Source: Xanthostigma xanthostigma | Taxonomy: Eukaryota; Arthropoda; Insecta; Raphidioptera; Raphidiidae | Direction: 5' to 3' | DNA length: 64,000 nt | Assembly: GCA_963575645.1 (NCBI GenBank) | Contig: OY754467.1 | Coordinates: 1,798,001 to 1,862,000, forward strand | Part shown: in pieces, positions 34,046-45,955 of the stretch | How positions within the stretch are numbered: position 1 is the stretch's first letter | How the letters are laid out: every line of letters begins with the position of its first letter | Program-made: the position numbers and the translations under genes | The notes under the pieces: generated by a model | What the model was told of the DNA's origin: nothing | What the model saw: only the letters and a program-made list of their open reading frames with translations | Databases searched by the model: none

Positions 34046-34463
34046 TTTTCACCAATTTCCCGAAGTCTGATTAATTTGAAACTTTGCATACGTATCAAGG
34101 ACCGATGACAATGCAATAATTTGATAACAGTTTCCCATTATCCTTATTAGGACCCCCAGGATTAATAAATTCTTTTATAGATCCTCTGTAGTAAACGCTT
34201 TATTTTCACCAATTTCCCGAAGTCTGATTAATTTGAAACTTTGCATACGTATCAAGGACCGATGACAATGCAATAATTTGATAACAGTTTCCCATTATCC
34301 TTATTAGGACCCCCAGGATTAATAAATTCTTTTATAGATCCTCAGATTAATTTGAAACTTTGCATACGTATCAAGGACCGATGACAATGCAATAATTTGA
34401 TAACAGTTTCCCATTATCCTTATTAGGACCCCCAGGATTAATAAATTCTTTTATAGATCCTCA
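34046..34463. repeat. ~140-157-bp tandem array inside M2
   Basis: Three units begin near 34046, 34203 and 34344, sharing TTTGAAACTTTGCATACGTA, CAAGGACCGATGACAATGCA and CCCCAGGATTAATAAATTC. They are almost identical, so the expansion is recent. The third unit lacks the first ~20 bp. Confidence 0.85.
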
Positions 34464-34702
34464 AACTAAAAAGTGAAAAATAAAATATAGTTTAAAAAAA
34501 ACTAAAAAACACGCTTTATATCGCACTAAAAAGTAAAAAATAATTGTTTTAAAATAAGCTTAAAAAGCGTTGGGCGCTCGATGTACGAAAATGTGGAACA
34601 AAGCGCCCCACGCTTTTTAAGCTTATTTTAAAACAATTATTTTTTACTTTTTAGTGCGATATAAAGCGTGTTTTTTAGTTTTTTTTAAACTATATTTTAT
34701 TT
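34463..34702. mobile_element. foldback MITE E, copy 1
   Basis: AAACACGCTTTATATCGCAC is mirrored as GTGCGATATAAAGCGTGTTT; arms exceed 90 bp. The loop region reads GGGCGCTCGATGTACGAAAA then TGTGGAACAAAGCGCCCC. E2 at 48.6 kb carries the same loop in the opposite orientation. Confidence 0.85.
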
Positions 34703-34924
34703 GTTTTATTTTTGTACAAAAAAATTAAAATAATGATTTATAAGAGCTTTTTATTATTAAAAAAGCCAAGTAAAATAAAAATATCAAAATAAAATAGAAA
34801 TCCTCAAGATTACCACGATAATTCAATAGAAATAACTATTAATGCAGTCATGGCTAACTCTGATCCAAGTATTTTTTACCAATGCTAATTTCCCTATGTG
34901 CACCTTACGTGTTTACATACTGTA

Positions 34925-35403
34925 TGATTTTGTCACTTCTGTAAATGTGTGGGCAATGTGTTTACTGTAAGACACGCACTCGCGCTACAAACAAACGACT
35001 GTGTTATCTAACACGTCACATCTTCACGTCGCGCCACGTCGGCCGTACACGAAACTACCACCTGAACGCAATCCGTTGTCACACTCTAATTACGCAACAC
35101 CCCCCTCGCAATCCCCGCATCCTAATCTAGATCCGATTTATTCTCGTTTGTCAAACGGTCTAAGCGACACATTATATTATTAGACCGAGTTCAGAACTGA
35201 GAACTATTTAAACAAATTACGCGCGCGGTTGAAGCAAAACATGTGAACAACACATATTTCGTTAGGTTTACAGTTTTTTTTTTAATTCGTAGTTGGAGTC
35301 CCCGGCTAATGGCTATTGATGTACAATAAAAAATACTGTCTCACATTTTGATTTGCTTGTGTTCTTCTTTTACATAGTCGAATTTTAGTTTTTGAAACAT
35401 TCA
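34925..35403. other. unassigned sequence
   Basis: No gene or repeat is recognised. Short frames lack domains. Confidence 0.4.
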
Positions 35404-35861
35404 TCATATATATTAATACGCTAAGGTTAAAGATGTGTACCTCCCTTTTTAGAAAAAACGTCACAATTTCTCCACATAAATTATATATCATTTTACAGAT
35501 AATTGCTTGCTCTACTGACATCGACAACTAAAAAATGTATTATTGCTTTTGTTTTTGTAAATTAATTAAATTAATTAAGCTCTGAACAACGTCTGCCATC
35601 TGACGGCGTAACGTTAACCTTCATATTGTAAATACTGCATACTGCCATCTGACGGGCAGCGCTGAACAACGCTTTTGCTACTTGCGCCTCTATATGACAA
35701 TTTTAGTAAAATATTTCTTTTACAACAAAAAGAAGAACGTTATAAGCAGTGTGCAAAATTAGAAACGAATTGAATACCTGCAATCATATTTAAAAAATAA
35801 TTTTGTAAAGTGATAATTATTATACTTATTTAGTGCGAATAATTCGCACAGGTCACACTGG
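35404..35861 (+). mobile_element. non-autonomous Helitron, family A copy 6 (internally deleted)
   Basis: Starts TCATATATATTAATACGCTA after host A and ends GGTCACACTGG before T; CTGG still fits CTRR. About 120 bp of the interior is missing relative to A3. Confidence 0.9.
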
Positions 35862-36158
35862 TTTTTATTATTTGTTTAATTACTTACATATAAACATATC
35901 TCAAAATCCCATTGCTTGCAATTGTTTTATCATTGAAGACAATATGGCGGGTAATAGGCGCCATATTGGATTTTTGGCATTGAGACGAATACAACACCGC
36001 ATTTATCAAAATCGGTCTTTACCCTTTTTGGACAGGGTTACCAATAAAGTTTCGTTAGAAGGTACCTTCGTTTAACAATTTGGTACTGGAACATAAGCTT
36101 CAGATCTGTACGTTCAAAAGCACATAGAAATATATATAATTAAATAAAGAAAATTTAT

Positions 36159-36479
36159 TATTAGCAAAAAATAATATTAACAAATTCAAAAAAAATAAAG
36201 ATTACCATAGTTACAACACTAGGAACAGAGATAATATAAGCACTCCGCTTCATAAATTAGCTGCCATTCAGTCCAATTTTGCCTACATTTCAATAAAACT
36301 ATTTAATAGCCTTCCGGATTCATATAAGAATCTGTCCGACATAAAATTCAAATTTAAAATAAAGAAATTATTAACTCTCAACTGCCTGTACACAGTGGAT
36401 GATTTTTTCAATGTAAATTTTTAATGTAAACTTTTAATTTGACGCTATTATATTCCATGGGAATTCTTAAATAAAGAAA

Positions 36480-36515
<36 letters not shown>
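36159..36515 (+). mobile_element. LINE ORF2 C-terminal fragment with (TTA)n tail
   Basis: One frame from about 36180 to the stop at 36422 reads DYHSYNTRNRDNISTPLHKL, then NFAYISIKLFNSLPDSYKNL and LNCLYTVDDFFNVNF. YxTRxxxxxxxPxHxL...IKLFNxLPxxxK...YxxDDF is the standard end of insect jockey/CR1-like ORF2. The UTR has AATAAAG and ends in a (TTA)n microsatellite at about 36480-36515. It differs in sequence and tail from the 14.3-kb LINE, so two LINE families are represented. Reverse transcriptase is missing. Confidence 0.8.
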
Positions 36516-37089
36516 ATCAAAATGGCGTCGACTATAAAGACATAAATATTTCTATACTTCATATTTTCTTTAATTTATTACGAAACTGCCAAGAGACAAA
36601 ATACATAACAATTCGAACTTTTAATCCTTTCCTGCTGCGTCAATAGAGAAAGAGTATGGTTGCGGTTTTATATAAAGTTTCTATCAACAATGGCTTCAAG
36701 CCTCGAGGTGCAAATAAACCCAACTGTCAATATCAAAACTTAGCAGATAAAATATTCTTTTGTGAATATCATATATAATAATATAAAGTTATATATTATA
36801 TAGGTACTACTGCTTCAAAGTTTGTATGTCGAATATGCCATACCGAAACCGAACAATTGCGTGCGATGGGAGCGCACTGTGGCTTGGGGTTAGAGGTTGA
36901 TGTAGCTGAAGGGAAACTTCTAAATATCAATATGCTGTCGTCGGATGATTGACAATAATAAAGAATGAATGGCAAATGCTTCTTCCCTAAGGCATTAATA
37001 CAAAACCGTTAGAATTTAACACCAACGTTAAATTGAGTCAGTAAATGTCTGGTGCTCTGAGAAGATCCAGATTACTGGACGACTTGATC

Positions 37090-37175
37090 CAGTACAAATA
37101 TCCGAGCGGGGGTAGACTCGCATTCGGGAGGTACTGAAATCGAATCCCGACGGGGGCAGATGTGGCTGGGAGTCG
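37090..37175 (+). tRNA. decayed tRNA-like SINE head
   Basis: GACTCGCATTCGGGAGGTAC and ATCGAATCCCGACG match the head of the 31.3-kb SINE in this region; box A is damaged. The truncated Helitron A7 starts just after it. Confidence 0.45.
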
Positions 37176-37177
37176 AG

Positions 37178-37650
37178 GAACAACTAAAAAATTTATTATT
37201 GCTTTTGTTTTTGTAAATTAATTAAAAAACAGCAACGCTGAACAACGTCTGCCATCTGACGGCTTTAATTAACGTCAACACTTCGATCTGTCATCTGACC
37301 TTAATATTGTAATATAACAGACACAATACTGCATACTGCCATCTGACGGCTGTAATTTTGAAACAACGAGCAACGCTGAACAACGTCACAGCAATGCTGC
37401 ATGATGCCATCTGACGGCTTAGCTCAACGCTTTTGCTACTTGCGCCTCTATATGACAATTTTAGTAAAATATTTCTTCGATCTGTCATCTGAGCTTCATA
37501 TTGTAATACAACAAAAAGAAGAACGTTATAATAAGCAGTGTGCAAAATTAGAAACGAATTGAATACCTGCAATCATATTTAAAAAATAATTTTGTAAAGT
37601 GATAATTATTATACTTATTTAGTGCGAATAATTCGCACAGGTCACTCTAG
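37178..37650 (+). mobile_element. non-autonomous Helitron, family A copy 7 (5'-truncated)
   Basis: It starts at ACAACTAAAAAATTTATTAT, inside the element, and has a normal 3' end: hairpin, AGGTCACTCTAG, host T. An extra ATA lies within the antisense frame. Confidence 0.85.
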
Positions 37651-38469
37651 TTATTTATATTGTCAAAAAATCAAGGATATCTACAATGCATGTTTTCTTT
37701 AGTTGCCAAATGGCAAATGTTTGAGGTTAGAATAAAAAGGAGCAATAAGACACAAATGATTACAGTCCAGTCATGTGAAATATGTGACGTAATATAAGAT
37801 GACAATGTATTACTTATGTACATGACAATATGGCTGCAGAGATACTGCGATGAGAAAGGAGGCAATCCTTGCTCCTTGCCTCGTACTGTATCTACGGCCA
37901 TAACGCAAAACAGATTACAGTCAACTGGTTTTGCTCAAGTATTTTCAAGTTTTTAGTTCCCACTTCTCACGTAAAATGTCTCCTCCTACGCTACTCAGCC
38001 AAGGGAAAAATAAATTTAACCTCAAATTAATAAAGTTTTTTTTCAGATTGATCTATAACTGTCACGCAATGGGAATGAAGTCCGGACAGGTTGAAAACCG
38101 GAACGTTAAATTTATCACTGGCATCTACGTGTGTAGTAGTGCAATGCGGTAGTCAAATCGAACTTAATTGCATCCTCAAGAACATGGTGGCGGAGCACTG
38201 GTTATACTGGACATAGGTCGTTTTGATTTTTGGGCACAGCTGTATATATATTTCTGCACATAGGAAGAGGGAACCGGTACGAGATATTATATTAAACTTT
38301 GCATACAACAAACTTTGGATAACTCAAATCACATTTCTGATTTCATGTTTTTAGTACGATAAGGATGGGTGAACTGTGAAACCGCGACGAGACGTATGCG
38401 CCGACGGTGATTGGCCTCGTCCCACAATTTTTTTAAGATTGGTTTCTACGGTACAAATAGAAAAAAAAA
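37651..38469. other. unassigned sequence
   Basis: No gene or element ends are recognised in ~0.8 kb. Confidence 0.4.
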
Positions 38470-38827
38470 CAGTTGTGTGGTTTTAAGAAACCACGACGCA
38501 AGTGAAACTTTTATTGGATTGTAGGCGTTGGATTGTAGACACTTATCCACCACGATTAATTATAAACAACAATATTCACATGAATACACGAATAAAAACA
38601 TGTAAACACTGTACAGCACTTGCCCGCATGACAGACTGACTATGTGTTATGCATACTACACGGTCAGCTGATGCTAACCATGGGCGCCGCCAGATTGGCC
38701 TTGGCTGCTCTACCGAGCGCCTACTCTGAACGCCTTTCACTTTACCCCTACACCGCGGCCGCCTGTAATGCGACATGCAACAGACGGCCAGAAAAATTCG
38801 GGGCGATAGAATAAAAGTTTCGCTTTA
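38470..38827 (-). mobile_element. Helentron-like (HINE) family P, copy 2
   Basis: CAGTTGTGTGGTTTTAAGAA (3' hairpin side) opens it on the plus strand and AATAAAAGTTTCGCTTT (5' terminal repeat) closes it. The 66-codon frame (38576-38776, minus) is open. A short ATTGGATTGTAG duplication near 38515 distinguishes it from P1. Confidence 0.7.
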
Positions 38828-39649
38828 ATAAAACAGACAATTTTTCGGAAGTATTTTCTCAGCAGTTTGTATTTTCAATGTAATTTTATTCCCAAAGGAG
38901 ATAGGCCATCGCTAGACAGTTTCAGTAATTGATTGCTTGCCTGTAGTTGAATCACTCCCGCTGGTTCCTTATAGACTTGAATGAAGCGGCAGTAGTATAT
39001 AAAACGGGTATATACATCTCTTTCCATAGACACACCTCTCTTTATTTTAAATTGTTTGTATACGCGTGAAACATATTATACGTAATGTTCAAAATCGACC
39101 AAATTTTGATGGGCAGGACAAGGTCCATCATCTCGAACCGATTTATATTTGATTTAATCGCTACTTTTTTGAACCTGTCGCTATCAAATATCGTTGTCTT
39201 CCGTCGCGGTCGGTATGTAGTGTGAACAAGCACATATAAATGTATATGCGCCGCAACAATCGCGGTTCAAAAGCCGCTTCGGCAAACCGGGCGATTCGGT
39301 GCAGCCTAAGCGCGATCTGTATACGCGTCCTGCAATCCATCCCTCGGGGCAGGCGGGAGCCAAGGGAACAGGCGTCGCGTCTTCTCCATATCTTCATGTG
39401 TGTATAACAAGACGCGATGCATTCGCGACAAGAAATTGATTTGTCGCCAATAAATCACATTTGAATATAAAATACTCCAAACACGAGAGCGCGCGCGCGC
39501 TCTTATTATTTACTGTTTGAAAAATGTTCCATGTTCGATATTTTTATTTTTTTAATAACATCTCGTTAAAAGAAAAAATCTAGTCTATATAATAAATGGA
39601 ATGAAATTGAATTGAATTGAAATAACAAATTTTTGCTTTACTATAAAAA
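38828..39649. other. unassigned sequence, partly GC-rich
   Basis: 39240-39400 is GC-rich with no domain in any frame. A (GC)n run (GAGAGCGCGCGCGCGCTC) lies at about 39486. Confidence 0.4.
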
Positions 39650-40551
39650 AAAACGGTTAAGTGCGAGTCGGACTCGCGCACCGAGGGTTCCGTACAAACT
39701 TGTAGGTATGTAAATTAGTAGAGCTGTAAAAGTAACGAGAAATTGTGTACCCGTATGTATTCGTTACTTAAAGAACCAGTACCCGTTACTTTCGTAACGT
39801 TACGTTACTCGTTACTTTTCATACGACATACAATCGTGTACTAACAGCATCAAGCATGTACCATCGCATCGAGGCGCGTCGCACACGTGATACGGTATGA
39901 CTTCGTTCGTATAGCGTATAACCGCATCAAACGAGTCGAACTGACATGGATACGACAGATGCGAGTAACGAAATGAATTTGTAAGTAACGATTCGTTACT
40001 TCGAATCAGACGATGTACCCGTTACTCAGTAACGAATACATACGGTTTTGTTACAGCTCTAGTAAATAGTTCGTCCATCACGGGAATCGAATCTCGAAGG
40101 TTTTTCCCGCTTAGCCGTTGAAAAGCTGTTGCCACCATACATCGAGAAATGTCGCGGTCAGTTTGCCAATGAGTTCGGATGGACTACTGAACTGTATTGT
40201 ACCGCGTGGATATATCTGATAGCCTTGTTGTCGTACCGTGTTGTATGCGAGAGTTCTCATATAAACGCACTGGTAGCGGACGCTTGTTTTGTATTAGAAC
40301 TGTTACTGTGTACGTGCGTAGTACTTTGTTGCGGTTTATAAACATTTTTTTGTGGATGTAACTACAAATTTACGGTTTTCGGATTTTGCTCTTGTCTTGT
40401 GCTGTAAGACATTGCTTCTTGCCAAATTTCATTATTCTAGGTCAACGGGAAGTAACCCATAGGTTTTGATTCCCAAGAGTCTTGACTGACAGACAGACAA
40501 ACGGACAACACAGTGATCCTATAAGGATTTTTTTCCTTTTGGGGTACTGAA
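39650..40551 (+). mobile_element. abundant-type insect repeat N, split by hAT B2
   Basis: The palindromic opening GTGCGAGTCGGACTCGCGCA and CGAGGGTTCCGTAC, and the end CAGACAGACAAACGGACAAC ... GTGATCCTATAAGGATTT ... GGGGTACTGAA, are wording I recall as very common in Lepidoptera. Its class is not certain to me. The 70-codon frame at 40129 has no domain. Confidence 0.5.
39719..40061. mobile_element. hAT MITE family B, copy 2
   Basis: Ends TAGAGCTGTAA and TTACAGCTCTA. Flanks TAAATTAG and GTAAATAG can be aligned with one indel. It is inserted in repeat N. Confidence 0.85.
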
Positions 40552-41719
40552 ATAATATAGATAAAAATATTTAAAATATTTCGATTATTAGCCAGAACTC
40601 GAAAACAACAACACGGTAGAAATAGTCATGGCTTTTAATAATGAATTGAAATTTCTCGTTCGACGAAGTAAACTTTAATATAATTTATTTATAGAACTGG
40701 ACATTTAACACCTGTATCCAATTCAAGTTTGTTTTTATAACATTTTGTGTATCGACCCCACAAAAACACAAGAAGTAATTTTGCTAAAACAAAGTAAATA
40801 AAAATTTAAGAGTGTTTTTAACGTAAGTGGATTATGAAACGATTAAAATGTCATATATTGGAGAAGAAAAGAGTAAAAAAAACCTTTTTGTTTGTTTCGT
40901 ATTAGGGAAAAGGTCTATCTACTATGGGCGCTGAATTAATTATTATTAAAAGTCCTTGAAAAATTAAAAAAACAGCGGTTGTTTACGAAAATTAAGCTTA
41001 TACTACGGATCATCGTATCATTTTAATGATGACTGACAGGTAGTTTATGAAAATTGTTTTAGATCGCATTTCTTTGCTCTACTTTACACACTAGTGCCAA
41101 ATGGGTTATTTTACGACCGCTGTACGCGCACAAAAATCAGCTATTTTATAACGGATGTGCTAAAAAACTATTTTATGCAACTATAGGCATCCTACTGTTT
41201 CAATGTGATTTGTCAGTATGAGTTTTATAGCATTAAGATGCAGATTTTACGTAAGTTTCACTTCTGTAGAGTGTAGTATCGCTGACCACAGTTTAGTAAA
41301 CGTTGATCTAGAAAATTGTTTCGTAATAATTATGAAAAAAGGTTTGCAAGACCTAGAGCATTGAATTTACTATATATACACGGAAAGAGGAAAAAAGGGC
41401 CTCGAAGGGTTAGACAAAGAGAAATAGCTTGAAGTGGGTGAGGAGGGAGAATTGTAATGGCCCATTACCGGCGTCCAAATGAGTTTACATATGTTGGTAG
41501 TAAGTATGAGCGGTTGGCAACAATGATGCAAGCGGCCGAGTGAGACAGAATGTGTCATAGAGATAGTGGACTTTGGCATGGTTTAAAAGTGAACACAATT
41601 TCGTGATTTTGACACCAAAACAGAACTCATCGTTCATATGACGAATTTATACCTCATATAGAGGTCTATAATAATAAACTCTATCTATCTATCTATCTAT
41701 CTATCATTTATATAAGTAA
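40552..41719. other. unassigned sequence with a diverged repeat and a (CTAT)n run
   Basis: 41.085-41.177 kb is the partner of the repeat at 22.48 kb. A (CTAT)n microsatellite at about 41678-41704 after AATAATAAACTC may be the tail of a LINE whose body is not recognisable. No gene is seen. Confidence 0.45.
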
Positions 41720-42217
41720 CTAGCGGTCCCGCCCGGTTTCACCCGGGTGCAAAAGAACGAGTGGGGAAGGAAGGGACATGAGTACGCACATTCATCTTAG
41801 TTTACCGAGATGAATGTTGTGTCCAAACTTCATAATGATCGGCGTTAGCGTTCAAAAGTTTTTGTCGTTAAAAAGCAGTATTTATACTTTTTTAAGTAAT
41901 AAATTTCTTTTAATATAATAAATATTTAATTGAAAACACTGTAGGAAAATTATTTTTATATAAGTGCCTATAGTTGTAACAGTTGAGCTATTAATTAGAT
42001 TTATTTGATTTTAATTAGTCGTAATAAAATTTTAAAAAATTAAAATGCAAGCCTTAGAAGAAAGCAATGCAGAAAAAAAATAAAAATATATTCGCCGACG
42101 TGGGGCTTGAACCCTAGGCCCTGGCATTAAGAGTCTTACGCTTTACCGAGTGAGCTATCCGGGCTTGTAAACTTGACGCGCTAATATTGCAATATTTAGT
42201 TAAGGCATTTCACCTGA
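41720..42217 (-). mobile_element. Helitron family C, copy 2 (5'-truncated)
   Basis: On the minus strand it ends CACCCGGGTGAAACCGGG, CGGGACCGCTAG and a host T. It starts abruptly at about 42217, inside CAGGTGAAAT. The tRNA-like unit at 42093-42166 keeps a Lys anticodon. Confidence 0.75.
42093..42166 (-). tRNA. tRNA-Lys(CTT)-like pseudogene inside Helitron C2
   Basis: On the minus strand: GCCCGGATAGCTCACTCGGT, anticodon loop CTCTTAA (CTT, Lys) and GGGTTCAAGCCCCACG. Box A and B are good, but the acceptor and anticodon stems have mismatches. It shows that the tRNA captured by family C was a tRNA-Lys. Confidence 0.65.
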
Positions 42218-42889
42218 TAATATTTGTCGGACGGACTAATTTTGAGATGCAGAACTGTATCTCTTCTGGTTTTGAAGTCAAGACCATTTGAAAATTTCTA
42301 AAATTAAAAACTGACTGATTCATTCCCCCCAGTTAGAAAGTATTTCACCGAGATCCATTCTCCCATATATTTAATGTTGGGTCCTTTAACATGCGAATGC
42401 TAACACGACGATAGAGTTTTGCTAATCAAATTATTACAAATCCGACCCTGTGTTTCACTATTACAGTTAGTGTGGGAGAGAAAGTTGCGTTTAGCTTCCA
42501 GGTACTTGAACTATAATTATCATGTCATTCATTTGAGTACCTCCCTCCCTTCGCTCGTCTCATTTCAGCCACGGGGACAAAACATCCTAGCCTGACACAT
42601 TTTCTATATTCAACAAGAGGATTAAAACAAAAGTCAGTTACAAAAAAAAAAATGACACACGACGAACAGATTTCATTTCCCGCTGCAGCCGCTTTGTATT
42701 TGATTTCAATCGACATATTTACATTATTCTGCAGTATTTAAATAACATTGAATTCAAACTTATTGCTTAATAGTAGACTGGTACATATTTTGATTTACAT
42801 TGGAGTCAAATTAAGGAAAATAGTAGGTTAATTATGAAATCTACTCAAAATTGCAAATAAAGGTTTCGTTTTGATTATTTTGGTATGAA
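42218..42889. other. unassigned sequence
   Basis: No gene or repeat is recognised. Confidence 0.4.
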
Positions 42890-43455
42890 CCCCTAGAAAA
42901 TATGCATTAGGGTGTTTTTTTATTTTTTTGTTTTTAGAATTGGACCTAAAAAAATTCTCCCAAAATTTCAGCTTCTTAGATCGAACCGACGTTTTTACTC
43001 AAACATGGATAAGCTGGTAGAACTTTTTTTTATAGCCAAATTTTGTTGAGAATTAAATTTTTTACAAAAAAGGTCATTAATACTAAATCCGTGAATTCAT
43101 TATTTCCCAAGTTATATTCGTTTAAACATTCTAGTAAAAATCGGATTAAATCATGTATAAACGAACATATCTTTGAAAATAATGAATTCATGGATTTAGT
43201 ACTAAGGGCCTTTTTTGTAGAAAATTTAATTCTCTACAAAATGCTGCTATCAAAAATTAAAAAAAAATAATAAAATAAAATAAAAACGTCGTTTTTCCCA
43301 CGTTAAAATTAAATTGGAAACAAACTCGGTTTGCGCCGTTCACAGGTTAGAACTAGGAAGCTGAAATTTTGGGAGAATTTTTTTAGGTCTAATGCTAAAA
43401 TATTAGCCAATGGGACCGAAAAAAATAATAAAAATAAATACCCTAGTATGCATGC
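42890..43455. mobile_element. foldback element FB5
   Basis: GGACCTAAAAAAATTCTCCC, then AAAATTTCAGCTTC at about 42950-42985 returns inverted at about 43340-43390. Inner arms with ATACTAAATCCGTGAATTCA mirror ATGAATTCATGGATTTAGTA. The outer limits (ATGCATTAGGGTGT and inverse) are approximate. No domain is seen in the 75-codon frame. Confidence 0.75.
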
Positions 43456-43528
43456 TTGATGGAACACATCACTGCAGCCAAATTCCAGCTTTCTTTAAAA
43501 AGAATTTAGTATGATGTATAATCATAAA

Positions 43529-43608
43529 GGCAAAATCAATGTATAAGAATACGCTAGAGATTTGTTGGCATTTAGCACAGAAAAGAATCTCTAACGAGAT
43601 TCTTCGAA
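43529..43608 (-). repeat. ~85-bp block shared with 24.80-24.88 kb
   Basis: GGCAAAATCAATGTATAAGA ... GGCATTTAGCACAGAAAAGA ... GAATCTCTAACGAGATTC is the inverse of the 24.8-kb block. The end is a hairpin (AGAATCTCTAACGAGATTCT). It abuts the 5' end of Helitron A8, replacing its first ~13 bp. Confidence 0.65.
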
Positions 43609-44191
43609 ATACGCTAAGGTTAAAGATGTTTGCCTCCCTTTTTAGAAAAAACCTCACAATTTCTCCACATAAATTATATATCATTTTACAGATAATTGCT
43701 TGCTCTACTGACATCGACAACTAAAAAAATTATTATTGCTTTTGTTTTTGTAAATTAATTAAAATACAGCAACGCTGAACAATTTCTGCCATCTGACGGC
43801 TTTAATTTTGAAACAACGTCAACACTTCGATCTGTCATCTGAGCTTCATATTGTAATACAACAGACACAATACTGCATACTGCCATCTAACGGCTTTAAT
43901 TTTGAAACAGCGAGCAACGCTGAACAATGTCACAGTAATGCTGCATGATGCCATCTGACGGCTTAGCTCAACGATTTTGCTACTTGCGCCTCTATATGAC
44001 AATTTTAGTAAAGTATTTCTTCGATCTGTCATCTGAGCTTCATATTGTAATACAACAAAAAGAAGAACGTTATAAGCAGTGTGCAAAATTAGAAACGAAT
44101 TGAATACCTGCAATCATATTTAAAAAATAATTTTGTAAAGTGATAATTATTATACTTATTTAGTGCGAATAATTCGCACAGGTCACTCTAG
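43609..44191 (+). mobile_element. non-autonomous Helitron, family A copy 8
   Basis: The 3' end is intact (hairpin, AGGTCACTCTAG, host G). The first bases TCATATATATTA are replaced by the 85-bp block. It shares several base changes only with A9. Confidence 0.9.
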
Positions 44192-44550
44192 TAATCATTA
44201 TTAATCGAAAGGTTACGATCTCTTGCATTTTCTCTTCCCATTATTTATCTTCGTAAGTGGGTCAGATTTGTATTTGCATCACACAAACAGTTGTTGCTAA
44301 ATAATTTGTACTTATAAAGGCAGCCATTCAGAGACATAAGTTTGTATTAGCACAACGAATTAGCGACATCCTAAGTAATTATCGACTAGTCGACAAATTT
44401 TCTACGTATATACAAAACATTCCATTTATGTCATGGAACCTTTGTGTACTATGACATACTAATTGAATTTTTCTAAAAATAAATAAGTCATACTTTATTA
44501 CGTCACTATTTTGAATCTGACCATTTTAAAATCAGCCAAACTAAATTATA
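44192..44550. other. spacer between inverted Helitrons A8 and A9
   Basis: A 360-bp AT-rich stretch. I see no gene and no repeat. Confidence 0.5.
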
Positions 44551-45124
44551 TTAGTGTGACCTGTGCGAATTATTCGCACTAAATAAGTATAATAATTATC
44601 ACTTTACAAAAATATTTTTTAAATACGATTGCAGGTATTCAATTCGTTTCTAATTTTGCACACTGCTTATAACGTTCTACTTTTTGTTGTATTACAATAT
44701 GAAGCTCAGATGACAGATCGAAGAAATACTTTACTAAAATTGTCATATAGAGGCGCAAGTAGCAAAATCGTTGAGCTAAGCCGTCAGATGGCATCATGCA
44801 GCATTACTGTGACATTGTTCAGTGTTGCTCGCTGTTTCAAAATTAAAGCCGACAGATGGCAGTATGCAGTATTGTGTCTGTTGTATTACAATATGAAGGT
44901 AAGATGACAGATCGAAGTGTTAAAGCCGTCAGATGGCAGACGTTGTTCAGCGTTGCTGTTAATTAATTTACAAAAACAAAAGCAATAATAAATTTTTTAG
45001 TTGTCGATGTCAGTAGAGCACGCAATTATCTGTAAAATGATTTATAATTTATGTGGAGAAATTGTGAGGTTTTTTCTAAAAAGGGAGGCAACCATTCTTA
45101 ACCTTAGCGTATTAATATATATGA
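44551..45124 (-). mobile_element. non-autonomous Helitron, family A copy 9 (full length)
   Basis: Left: host A then TTAGTGTGACC, i.e. a CTAA 3' end on the minus strand, which fits CTRR. Right: TTAATATATATGA then T. It stands in inverted orientation to A8 with 3' ends facing each other. Confidence 0.9.
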
Positions 45125-45348
45125 TTGTAGTGAAATTTACGCTCGGCCAGTTGGCAATAATCATGCGGTTATGGCCAATCAGATACGTCTATACACAGCG
45201 TCACAAGGGATGGCCATTTCACCAAGATGGAGACGTGATTTATTGATGTATTCCAATTCCCAAACAAACAAATCTAATCTTCATATGAGATGATTGGTCG
45301 ACCTGTCAATTATGAAATCAAATTATGAATAATTATCCGACTTTCACT

Positions 45349-45955
45349 TAGGGATGGACACCGATTCAAAATGAACGAACTCGTAAATGCAATTTTTTAA
45401 CGAAATTTGAATCAGGTGAACAACTTTTAGAATTAATAAACCGATCTTGATCGAACTTTTAATGTAGGGAATGGGATAGACTAAATAAAAAAATCGTTTG
45501 ATGCAAATATAAATATAATCTTAGTAGAAGTTTTGTTCCAATATATGTATTGAAGGAGATTTATTTGGTTGAGGAACAATTGAAATAAGAGCTTTACCAC
45601 AAGCGATACTTTGGTAAAGCGTATTTCAATTGTCCCTCAACCAAATAAATCTCCTTCAATACATATAATCTATTTGGAACAAACTTTATTTTTTTGCCTC
45701 AAATAATTTTTTTCTCAGTATTTATTTCAAAGAAGTCTATCTTAGCTCGAGCTATTGATTTTAAGTTTTATCAAAATCGACTCAATCAAACGGACTATCA
45801 TTCTACAGTCTATTATAAAAATCCCGAAAGCTCCACATAAAAAATAAATTACGGACAGGGATCCCATTGCACTTTTATATGTATAGATTTTGTTAAATCT
45901 GTTTTTTTTTCATCTATATAAATCGTTTGTCAATTCGTCAGCGAACTGGACATCC
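45349..45955. mobile_element. hAT-like remnant with an internal foldback
   Basis: TAGGGATGGACACC at the left and TGGACATCCCTG at the right are inverted hAT-like ends; no convincing 8-bp duplication remains. At 45536-45686 a foldback with ~60-bp arms has TATTGAAGGAGATTTATTTG and GGTTGAGGRACAATTGAAAT mirrored. Confidence 0.5.

Larger units (their letters stand above)
33618..34922 (+). mobile_element. Tc1/mariner-type MITE, copy M2, interrupted
   Basis: CAGTATGTAAACACGTAAGG after TA at the left; CGTGTTTACATACTG before TA at the right. Compared with M1, the element is split at about 33968 and resumes at about 34703. The extra ~735 bp holds a three-unit tandem array and foldback E1. Confidence 0.8.

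Noticed and set aside
42093-42166. Functional tRNA-Lys gene
   Set aside because: Acceptor and anticodon stems are mispaired, and it lies within Helitron C2 like the units in C1 and C3.
45349-45955. Full hAT element with target duplication
   Set aside because: The ends resemble hAT but the flanking 8-mers do not match, so it is given only as a remnant.
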